Origin: Pseudomonadota bacterium
GTDB lineage: Bacteria > Pseudomonadota > Alphaproteobacteria > Azospirillales > Azospirillaceae
Direction: 5' to 3'
NCBI GenBank assembly: GCA_023412175.1
Contig: JAEYOB010000648.1
Coordinates: forward strand, 1 to 6,017
Length of the DNA: 6,017 nt
Positions within the stretch are counted from its first letter, which is position 1. Each line of letters begins with the position of its first letter. The notes below the pieces were generated by a model. That model ran no database searches and was not told the DNA's origin. It saw only the letters and a list, made by a program, of their open reading frames with translations. The position numbers and the translations under genes are program-made. Positions 1-5,201 of this stretch are shown here, piece after piece.

Positions 1-18
1 GGACTCCGCTGTTCTGCT

Positions 19-100
19 CCCTCCCCTGCGACAGCTCTCGCGCAAGCTCCGCTTGCGCTGACGCGACAGGCGGCCTTTGGCCGCCGAGAGCGGGGGAGGG
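19..100. repeat. Nested inverted-repeat (REP/BIME-like) intergenic element
   Basis: Four sets of complementary arms fold into one branched structure. The outermost stem pairs CCCTCCCC (19-26) with GGGGAGGG (93-100). The next stem pairs GCTCTCG (34-40) with CGAGAGC (85-91). Inside are two perfect hairpins: CGCAAGC-TCC-GCTTGCG (41-57) and GGCGGCC-TTT-GGCCGCC (69-85, whose last base can pair with either partner). All pairings were read directly from the sequence. The element lies 41 nt past the stop codon of the minus-strand hydrolase gene, in non-coding DNA. This compact multi-hairpin form in an intergenic gap is typical of dispersed REP-like repeats in high-GC proteobacteria, but copy number cannot be seen from one window. 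It could also act as a 3'-end stabiliser or a weak terminator for the hydrolase mRNA. There is no U-tract after it, so a classical rho-independent terminator is unlikely. Confidence 0.7.
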
Positions 101-140
101 ATGGGGTGGGGGTTCTGCGTCGGAACGTCCCCTGACGGAC

Positions 141-968
141 TCAGCCCGCCCGAAGCGAGGCGATGAACCCGGATGCCAGGGCGAGGACAACCTCCGGCCG
201 CTCGCGGTGCGGGACGTGGTAGGTGTCCGCGATGATCTCCACCCGCGACGGGCCGCCGGAAAGCCGCCCGATCATCTCCGGATGGCGCGTCGTCCCGTAC
301 TCGTCGTGAATTCCGTGGATGGCGAGCACCGGGCAGGTCACGCGCGGCAGGACATCGGCAAGCGACCACGATGCGAAATCCGGGTGGAGCCACGAATCGG
401 TCCACGCATCGAGAACCCACCGGGCCTTTTCCCCGTGATACCGCCCGAGGCGCGCGACCTGGCTGTCGTCCTTGAATTGCTCCTTCGCCACCGCGATGGC
501 CTGGAGGGTCCGGTCTTCCGGGAAGCATTGCGCCGACTCCGTAATCAGGGCCTCGCAATCCGCGGCGAATTCGGCGGCGCAATGGACGGCCATGCCGCCC
601 CCGACGCTGTGGCCGAAGGCGATGAATCCCTGGAAGCCGAGCTGCTCGCGGATGGCCGGGAAAAAGGTCTTCGTCTCCTCGGCAATGAAACCCCGCGGCG
701 CCAGCGTGCCGCCCCGAGGATCCGACCGTCCGAAACCGAGGCGGTCGTACGCGATGACCCGGCGTCCGGTGGCGGCGCTCAACTCGGCGGGAAAGTCGCG
801 CCACAGTTCCACGCAGCCCAGGGAGTCGTGAAGGAGCACGATCGGATTTGCCGGCACGGGCCTGCCCGCATCGCCCGGCGGGGTCCAGACGCGGGCGAAG
901 ATCCGTCCCTGCGGATGCGCGACCCGGACGTCGCTGGACAGGATGCTGGGGGCTTCGATGCCTGACAT
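141..968 (-). CDS. Alpha/beta hydrolase fold protein
   Basis: This is a single-domain soluble alpha/beta hydrolase, 275 aa from the chosen start, with no signal peptide or membrane segment. In order from the N-terminus it has: the oxyanion-side motif HDSLG (about residues 47-51, in place of the usual HG.PG); YDRLGFGRSD (about 74-83); the nucleophile elbow GHSVGG with Ser121; the acid Asp222 in HGIHDEYG; and the catalytic His251 in YHVPHRERPE. The triad is complete, so it should be an active esterase, lipase or C-C bond hydrolase. The fold does not reveal the substrate. The start is ATG at 966-968 because purine-rich SD-like sequence (GGAAGGAAGAG) lies just upstream. An in-frame ATG at 990-992 would add 8 residues (MDGRKSKG) but has no SD, and those codons contain the putative SD. 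The gene lies 108 nt downstream of the corA-like gene on the same strand, so read-through is possible, but the gap is long enough for its own promoter. Confidence 0.93.
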   Translation of the reverse strand: MSGIEAPSILSSDVRVAHPQGRIFARVWTPPGDAGRPVPANPIVLLHDSLGCVELWRDFPAELSAATGRRVIAYDRLGFGRSDPRGGTLAPRGFIAEETKTFFPAIREQLGFQGFIAFGHSVGGGMAVHCAAEFAADCEALITESAQCFPEDRTLQAIAVAKEQFKDDSQVARLGRYHGEKARWVLDAWTDSWLHPDFASWSLADVLPRVTCPVLAIHGIHDEYGTTRHPEMIGRLSGGPSRVEIIADTYHVPHRERPEVVLALASGFIASLRAG

Positions 969-1021
969 TCCCTTGCTCTTCCTTCCATCCATGGGGCCAA
1001 AGGGCGTGGCCGGCAGTTTGT

Positions 1022-1037
1022 CATACGGATGCGTATG
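1022..1037. promoter_or_regulatory. 16-bp dyad, candidate operator upstream of the hydrolase gene
   Basis: A perfect inverted repeat, CATACG-GATG-CGTATG, sits 53 nt upstream of the chosen hydrolase start and 42 nt beyond the corA-like stop codon. Read on the minus strand, it overlaps TATGAC, which resembles a -10 hexamer, though no good -35 is visible at the right distance. Six-base arms with a 4-base centre are a size bound by small dimeric repressors. No regulator gene lies in the window, so this is only a candidate site, and a chance dyad cannot be excluded. Confidence 0.35.
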
Positions 1038-1076
1038 GTGTCCCGCATTTCCTGCGCCGACGATCCGGGCGGCGGC

Positions 1077-2054
1077 CTACAGCCAGCCCCGCCGCCGCAC
1101 GTACCAGAGCGGCAGCGCCGCGGCCGATCCCATCAGGGCCAGCGCCAGGGGGTAGCCAAACAGCCAGTGCTTCTCCGGCATGCCCGCGAAGTTCATGCCG
1201 TAGAAGCTGGTCACCAGCAGCGGCGGGAACAGCACCGCCGTCAGCACGCTGACCAGCTTGACGATGCCGTTCTGCTCGACGGTGATGCGGCCCAGCGTGC
1301 TGTCGAGCAGCAGGTTGACCTTGCCGGACAGGAAGCGCGCGTAACGGTCCAGCCCCTCGACGTCCAGAAGGATGCCGCGCGCCCAGCGCCGGGACGCCTT
1401 GCGCAGCGCCGCCTCGCCGTCGCTGCGCATCAGGAAGTCCAGCATGCGGCGCAGGCTGCCCAGGCTCTCGCGCGCCTTCGCCAGCACATGGCCGGCGTGG
1501 CCCAGGTCCTTCAGGGTGCGGGTGTCGTCCGATGGCGCGGCGCCGGGACCGGGCGTGCGGAAGGCCCTGCCGCTGAGCGTGTCCAGGCCGGTGCCGGTGC
1601 GTTGCAGGATGCCGGCGGTGCGCTCCACCACCGCCTCGACCAGCGCCACCAGCACCGCGTCGGCCCTGGTCCCGGCGAAGCCCTGGCGCACCGTCTTGCG
1701 GCGGAAGGTCAGGAAGGGCTGCGCGTCCATGTGGTGGAGGGTGGCGAGCCGCCCGCCGGCCACAACGAAGCGCACCGGGGTCAGCCGCGGCGCCTCGGTG
1801 TCGGCGAGCGCCAGCACCAGCGCGGTCATGTGCACCGCGCCGCCCGACCGGCGCAGCCGGCTCGACTCCTCGATCTCGGCGATCTGCCCGCGCGTCGGCA
1901 GGGGCAGGCCCATCAGGGCCTCGGCGCGGGCCTGCTCCTCGCGGGTCGGCACCACGAGGTCGAGCCACACCGTCTCCGCCGGCAGCGGCGCGCTGCCCTC
2001 GCCGGCGCCCCCGGCCCAACGGAGGGTGCCGTCGTCGTTGACGAAGACGTGCAT
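1077..2054 (-). CDS. corA: CorA-family divalent cation (Mg2+/Co2+) transporter
   Basis: This is a 325-aa CorA/2-TM-GxN family protein. The long N-terminal part (about 1-260) is the cytoplasmic domain with its helical stalk. Two membrane helices follow near the C-terminus (about 267-285 and 298-318). The signature YGMNF (285-289) comes right after the first helix, followed by MPEKHW in the short external loop, and the protein ends in a basic tail (RRRGWL). The MPE after GMNF and the FGYP before the second helix resemble CorA (Mg2+/Co2+/Ni2+ influx as a pentamer) more than ZntB, which usually has a GGIP-type loop, but a zinc role cannot be excluded. The start is uncertain: ATG at 2052-2054 is used here, but TTG at 2055-2057 is directly adjacent in frame and lies at a better distance (8 nt) from the GAGG SD overlapping the upstream stop codon. 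It is the last gene of the argB cluster, 13 nt after the 111-aa gene. Confidence 0.92.
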   Translation of the reverse strand: MHVFVNDDGTLRWAGGAGEGSAPLPAETVWLDLVVPTREEQARAEALMGLPLPTRGQIAEIEESSRLRRSGGAVHMTALVLALADTEAPRLTPVRFVVAGGRLATLHHMDAQPFLTFRRKTVRQGFAGTRADAVLVALVEAVVERTAGILQRTGTGLDTLSGRAFRTPGPGAAPSDDTRTLKDLGHAGHVLAKARESLGSLRRMLDFLMRSDGEAALRKASRRWARGILLDVEGLDRYARFLSGKVNLLLDSTLGRITVEQNGIVKLVSVLTAVLFPPLLVTSFYGMNFAGMPEKHWLFGYPLALALMGSAAALPLWYVRRRGWL

Positions 2055-2067
2055 CAAGGCCGCCGCC

Positions 2068-2403
2068 TCAGGCGATGCGGCCGATGCGGCGCGGCTTGAG
2101 CGGGTGCCGGCCGTCCTTGGCCCCGTTGTCGTCCTTGGCGGCGTCCGCCCCAGCGTCCGTCGTGGTGGTGTCGAGGTCGAGCGTGGCGCCTTCCTGCTTC
2201 AGCGCCTGCTCCAGCTTGCGGCGGAAGGCGCCGCCGTCGTCGCGCGCGTCGAGGAAGCGGGCGACCGCCTCCTTGGCGACGTCCTGGTCGTAGGGGACCT
2301 TGCCGAACATCGCCAGCTTGGTGCGGTTCAGCACCTTGGGGTCGATGGTCTGCCGCAGCGCCGCCATGCGGCGCAGCAGGTCCTTGCGGATGTCGTCCGA
2401 CAT
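2068..2403 (-). CDS. Conserved-looking hypothetical protein between argB and corA
   Basis: I do not recognise this 111-aa protein. Residues 1-73 are charged and predicted helical (MSDDIRKDLLRRM at the start, then KVLNRTKLAMFGKVPYDQ and KEAVARFLDARDD). Residues 75-95 are a low-complexity linker rich in Thr, Asp and Ala. The tail (about 99-110) is basic, with PLKPRRIGRI. There is no signal peptide, membrane helix or metal-binding motif. A strong SD (GGGGAGAGG) lies 4 nt before the ATG, and the gene starts 19 nt after argB and ends 13 nt before the corA-like gene. It is therefore translated and almost certainly co-transcribed with both. The layout (helical core, disordered linker, basic tail) suits a small regulatory or nucleic-acid-binding protein, but that is speculation. 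Coding status is supported by SD, spacing and operon position rather than by homology. Confidence 0.8.
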   Translation of the reverse strand: MSDDIRKDLLRRMAALRQTIDPKVLNRTKLAMFGKVPYDQDVAKEAVARFLDARDDGGAFRRKLEQALKQEGATLDLDTTTTDAGADAAKDDNGAKDGRHPLKPRRIGRIA

Positions 2404-2422
2404 GGGGCCTCTCCCCGCGCGG

Positions 2423-3346
2423 TTATTCCCGGCCGATCAGCGTTCCGGCGCCGCCCTCGGTGAAGATCTCCAGCAGCAGCGCGTGCGGCACCCGGCCGTC
2501 GAGGATGACGGCGGCGTCCACGCCTTGTTCCACCGCCTCGATGCAGGTCTCGATCTTCGGGATCATGCCGCCGGTGGCGGTGCCGTCCTCGATGGCGCGG
2601 CGGGCCTCCTCCAGCGTCATGCGCGGGATCAGCTTCTTGTCCTTGTCGAGCACGCCGGCCACGTCGGTCAGCAGGAAGAAGCGCGTCGCCCCCAGCGCCG
2701 AGGCGATGGCGCCGGCCGAGGTGTCGGCGTTGATGTTGTAGGTGTCGCCCTGGCGGTCGACGCCGACCGGCGCCACCACCGGGATGATGTCGGACTGCAG
2801 CAGGCTTTCCAGGATCTGCGGGTTGACTTGGTACGGTTCGCCGACGAAGCCCAGGTCCAGCACCTTCTCGATGTTGCTGTCCGGGTCCTTCTGGGTGCGG
2901 CGCAGCTTGCGCGCGATGATGAGCTGGCCGTCCTTGCCCGACACGCCCACCGCCCGGCCGCCGGCCTTGGAGATGGCGGTGACGATCTGCTTGTTGATGG
3001 AGCCGGAGAGCACCATCTCGACCACCTCGACCGTCTCCTTGTCGGTGACGCGCAGGCCGTCGATGAAGCTCGACTGGATCTTCAGGCGCTTCAGCATCTC
3101 GCCGATCTGCGGCCCGCCGCCGTGCACCACCACCGGGTTGATGCCGACCTGCTTCAGCAGGACGATGTCGCGGGCGAACAGCTCGGCCAGATGGTCGTCG
3201 CCCATGGCGTGGCCGCCGTACTTGATGACGAAGGTGCGGCCGGCGTAGCGGCGCATGTAGGGGAGGGCTTCGGACAAGGTGCGGGCCTTGCCCAGCCACT
3301 CTTCGCGGTCGTTCGTCACGGCGGTGCCATTGGTGGAATCGGACAT
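2423..3346 (-). CDS. argB: Acetylglutamate kinase (N-acetyl-L-glutamate 5-phosphotransferase)
   Basis: ArgB phosphorylates N-acetylglutamate with ATP, the second step of arginine biosynthesis, in the cytoplasm. The 307-aa sequence has the whole amino-acid-kinase fold: KYGGHAM with Lys42, the glycine-rich [10 protein letters not shown] (73-82), GLRVTD with Arg100, GVSGKDGQL (134-142), [17 protein letters not shown] (204-220) with Asp208, [12 protein letters not shown] (223-234), and GGMIPKIE with Lys264. These are the conserved substrate, nucleotide and phosphoryl-transfer positions of the family. The N-terminal extension (about 14-35, [20 protein letters not shown]) matches the extra helix found in hexameric, arginine-inhibited NAGKs, so feedback inhibition by arginine is inferred. 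The start is ATG at 3344-3346, with an AAAGAG SD 7 nt upstream. A further in-frame ATG at 3389-3391 would add 15 residues but has no SD. It leads the minus-strand cluster with the 111-aa gene and the corA-like gene. Confidence 0.97.
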   Translation of the reverse strand: MSDSTNGTAVTNDREEWLGKARTLSEALPYMRRYAGRTFVIKYGGHAMGDDHLAELFARDIVLLKQVGINPVVVHGGGPQIGEMLKRLKIQSSFIDGLRVTDKETVEVVEMVLSGSINKQIVTAISKAGGRAVGVSGKDGQLIIARKLRRTQKDPDSNIEKVLDLGFVGEPYQVNPQILESLLQSDIIPVVAPVGVDRQGDTYNINADTSAGAIASALGATRFFLLTDVAGVLDKDKKLIPRMTLEEARRAIEDGTATGGMIPKIETCIEAVEQGVDAAVILDGRVPHALLLEIFTEGGAGTLIGRE

Positions 3347-3396
3347 GGTTCGACTCTTTATCGGAACCGCGCGGCGCTGCCTAGGGGCCATTTGCG

Positions 3397-3421
3397 GGAA
3401 CCGGACGTGCGGCGGACGGTT
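3397..3421 (+). promoter_or_regulatory. Candidate EcfG/RpoE2-type general stress promoter
   Basis: GGAAC (3397-3401) is followed after 16 nt by GGTT (3418-3421). The alphaproteobacterial general-stress sigma factors (EcfG/RpoE2) recognise GGAAC with CGTT 16-17 nt downstream, so this site matches in spacing and in all but one base. Transcription would start near 3427-3430, just ahead of the AGGAG at 3435-3439 and the small gene at 3452. One such match in a GC-rich region could be chance. A 15-bp dyad (CGGTTG-GTT-CAACCG, 3417-3431) overlaps the -10 side and might instead be an operator. Confidence 0.4.
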
Positions 3422-3451
3422 GGTTCAACCGATCAGGAGCGCGAGCGTGCC

Positions 3452-3616
3452 ATGACCGACCGCAGAATGCCCGAACCGAAATCCCCGTTCACCGACGCCT
3501 TCAAGCGCGAGCGGGAGGAGAACCCTCCGCACACGGGCGAAAAGCTGAAACCGGGCAACGCCCGCAGGCCGGGGACCGGCCCGGTGGAGGAGCAGGGGAT
3601 CGACACTCCGAGCTGA
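3452..3616 (+). CDS. Small hydrophilic protein (54 aa), function unknown
   Basis: This is a short plus-strand gene for a 54-residue protein, strongly hydrophilic and rich in Lys, Arg, Glu and Pro. Examples are KSPFTDAFKREREENPP (10-26) and GEKLKPGNARRPGTGP (29-44). There is no membrane segment, signal peptide or Cys, and it is probably largely disordered. The start is ATG at 3452, with AGGAG at 3435-3439. The 12-nt gap is longer than ideal, so translation may be modest. The same frame stays open far upstream across the antisense strand of argB, but that part is a GC-rich shadow. Only this portion lies outside another gene, beyond the divergent argB start. It is divergent from argB (105 nt between the starts) and convergent with the GGDEF/EAL-like gene (17 nt between stops). 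The candidate EcfG-type promoter suggests a stress-induced small protein. I do not recognise a family. Confidence 0.65.
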   Translation: MTDRRMPEPKSPFTDAFKREREENPPHTGEKLKPGNARRPGTGPVEEQGIDTPS

Positions 3617-3633
3617 CCCGTCTCCCGCCGTGG

Positions 3634-5004
3634 TCAGACCATCCGGTTCCGGGCCTTGACCCGCATCCGCATGAGGATCTCCCGTTCCGAGCAGCGCGCC
3701 ATGTGCTGCGGGTAAGGCTCGGCGCCGCCGATCAGCGGCCCCGCCAGGTACTTGAACGCCGCCCGTCCGGCCGCCTCCAGCATGGCCGAGGTGCGGATGC
3801 CGTCGGCATAGGGCACGAAGCCGGCCTTCCGGCACGTTGCGCCGAAACGCTCGATGTCCTGCTTTACCTTGGCGCCGTCGGCGTGGGGGCAGATGTCCAG
3901 CCCGACGGACCGGATGCCGCTCTGGGCGTAGGTCGTGAGGTCGGGCAGGTCGCTTCCGGTCCGTGCGATGACGGTGCGGCAGCCCGCCCGGAGGATGTTC
4001 ACGATCTCGCTCAGCCGCCCGAAGGGGATCCCCGGCGGGAGGCCGACCAGCTCGAAGGCGAGGAAGGGGATCAGGTACTTCGGGGTCATGCGCTGGAGCT
4101 GCAAGTACTCGCGCCGGCGCTTCGTGTTGGCGAGCGTCTCGAAATGCACGGGGATGGTCAGGATGAAACGGAAGCGGTTCTGGAACAGATCGTTATAAGT
4201 GGCGATCGCCTCGGAGAAGGTCCTCAGGTCCAGGTCGAGGATGTCGTCGGCATCGTCCTGGTTGTAGAGGACGTCATACCCGCGGAGCCTGTTGAAGCCG
4301 GGCTGCGCCAGGAACGGTTCGCAGACGTAGGTCGAGATCACCTGGGCGTAGGCGTCCCAGACGGGCCGGTACATGATTTCCGGCTCGGGTCGTTCGGTGA
4401 GGCCGAGCTTCAGGGCGAGCGCGTGGCCGGTGTCCATGCAGGGACGATCGGCATCCTCGTCCAGATGGTCGCACCCCGTGCATTCGGCGGCGGCGGCGGC
4501 CTGCGAGGCGAAGCTGTCGAGCAGGTCGCCCAGGCGCTGGGACTGCACGAGCACGCGGCCGTCCAGATCGAGCGTCGCCGTCTTGATCGTGATCGCCTCG
4601 GTCTCGGTGCGCCCGAGCAGAAGCTCGTGCAGTTCCGCCTTTACCTTCCCGCAGACGAGCTGAGCGGCGGCCTTGTCCCGGCCCGAGAAAACGATCAGGT
4701 AGTTTGCGTTGTCGTACCGCATCCAGGCGTCGCGGGGGCCGAGGTGCTTCTGCAGGATGCGGGCCGCAAGGTCGTGCACCCGCTCGCTGATCAGCGACCA
4801 CTTGTCGCCGACCGCATCCTGGATCTGGTCGAGGCCGAGAAGATGCACGACGCCGGCGGCCATGGACGATTGCGTGTGCAGGATCTGCTGCGCCTTGCGG
4901 CGGAACTCGGCGGTGTCGAGCTGAACGGTCTCGCCGGCCTCCTGCGGGAAAGCATGCGCCGGATCATGCCGGAGCCCTGCATCTGGAAGCGATTGGTCGG
5001 CCAT
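3634..5004 (-). CDS. Degenerate GGDEF-EAL tandem protein, probably a non-catalytic signalling protein
   Basis: This is a 456-aa cytoplasmic protein without membrane helices. Residues about 45-165 resemble a GGDEF (diguanylate cyclase) fold, but the active-site loop RYGGDEF reads RYDNANY (96-102), so cyclase activity should be absent. Residues about 208-435 resemble an EAL (c-di-GMP phosphodiesterase) barrel: YRPVWDAYAQVISTYVCEP (212-230) in place of Y.P....G...EAL, FLAFEL with Glu318, VGLDI (367-371) in place of .KID, YADGIRT (399-405) in place of AEGVET, and AGPLIGG (421-427) in place of QGY..G.P. The EAL glutamate, the NxS asparagine and the DDFG aspartates (here ARTGSD, 347-352) are lost, so phosphodiesterase activity is also unlikely. 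The linker holds Cys175, Cys178, His180, Cys189 and His194. The start is ATG at 5002-5004, with a very strong SD (GGGAGGTG) 4 nt upstream. The domain assignment is by eye. It may be a c-di-GMP or protein-binding adaptor rather than an enzyme. Confidence 0.8.
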   Translation of the reverse strand: MADQSLPDAGLRHDPAHAFPQEAGETVQLDTAEFRRKAQQILHTQSSMAAGVVHLLGLDQIQDAVGDKWSLISERVHDLAARILQKHLGPRDAWMRYDNANYLIVFSGRDKAAAQLVCGKVKAELHELLLGRTETEAITIKTATLDLDGRVLVQSQRLGDLLDSFASQAAAAAECTGCDHLDEDADRPCMDTGHALALKLGLTERPEPEIMYRPVWDAYAQVISTYVCEPFLAQPGFNRLRGYDVLYNQDDADDILDLDLRTFSEAIATYNDLFQNRFRFILTIPVHFETLANTKRRREYLQLQRMTPKYLIPFLAFELVGLPPGIPFGRLSEIVNILRAGCRTVIARTGSDLPDLTTYAQSGIRSVGLDICPHADGAKVKQDIERFGATCRKAGFVPYADGIRTSAMLEAAGRAAFKYLAGPLIGGAEPYPQHMARCSEREILMRMRVKARNRMV

Positions 5005-5201
5005 GAAACACCTCCCGAAATGCGTAAATAGTCTATACTAAAGACGCGAGTCGTTCCGGGGAGTTTGCCGACCTATTCTTTATTTATTATGAACATCAAC
5101 AGTAATTCGATATAAAGCTATTTTTCCATTCTATATCTGTAGTTATGGAAAAATCAATTTAGTTGGAATTTTATGAAATTTATTGTTTCTTGGCGCCGGC
5201 A
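5005..5201. other. AT-rich intergenic region upstream of the GGDEF/EAL-like gene
   Basis: The 197 nt between the antiporter stop and the GGDEF/EAL-like start are strongly AT-rich over about 5071-5190, in sharp contrast to the GC-rich genes on both sides. On the minus strand there are several weak sigma70-like pairs, for example TTGATT (5157-5152) and TATAGA (5135-5130) with a 16-nt spacer, but so AT-rich a stretch gives such matches easily and I cannot choose one. It ends in the strong SD for the downstream gene. The region most probably holds that gene's promoter. I see no credible gene here: the plus-strand ATG at 5091 gives 8 codons, and the one at 5173 runs into the antisense strand of the antiporter. 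Confidence 0.6.
5120..5154. repeat. AT-rich hairpin (10-bp inverted repeat)
   Basis: ATTTTTCCAT (5120-5129) is followed after 15 nt by its exact complement ATGGAAAAAT (5145-5154). Inside the loop a further CTA/TAG pair (5131-5133 with 5140-5142) can close a smaller stem. It starts 47 nt past the antiporter stop codon and 115 nt before the GGDEF/EAL-like start. It could be a terminator for the antiporter mRNA, although the T-run lies in the stem rather than after it. It could also be a regulator-binding site for the next gene. Confidence 0.5.

Noticed and set aside
1..140. Rho-independent terminator for the hydrolase gene
   Set aside because: GC-rich hairpins are present, but no U-tract follows any of them in the minus-strand direction. 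A repeat element is the better description.
1021..2019. 332-codon minus-strand frame overlapping the corA-like gene
   Set aside because: The translation is Arg/Gly/Ala/Pro repeats typical of a GC-rich shadow frame, and the overlapping frame has a clear CorA signature.
2300..3451. Long plus-strand open frame (over 380 codons) antisense to argB and the 111-aa gene
   Set aside because: It mirrors the codon pattern of the argB strand, its product is low-complexity and rich in Arg, Ala, His and Asp, and argB is unmistakable on the other strand. Only the last 54 codons, outside argB, are kept as a gene.
3617..3633. Terminator between the convergent small gene and the GGDEF/EAL-like gene
   Set aside because: The gap is only 17 nt, with no inverted repeat or T-run.
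3703..5031. 442-codon plus-strand frame antisense to the GGDEF/EAL-like gene
   Set aside because: It has no recognisable domain and no SD, and the minus-strand frame has a near-consensus SD and domain-like motifs.
5031..5057. EcfG-type promoter for the GGDEF/EAL-like gene
   Set aside because: GGAAC is present on the minus strand (5057-5053), but 16-17 nt downstream there is ATAG/TAGA rather than CGTT or a TT at the right place.
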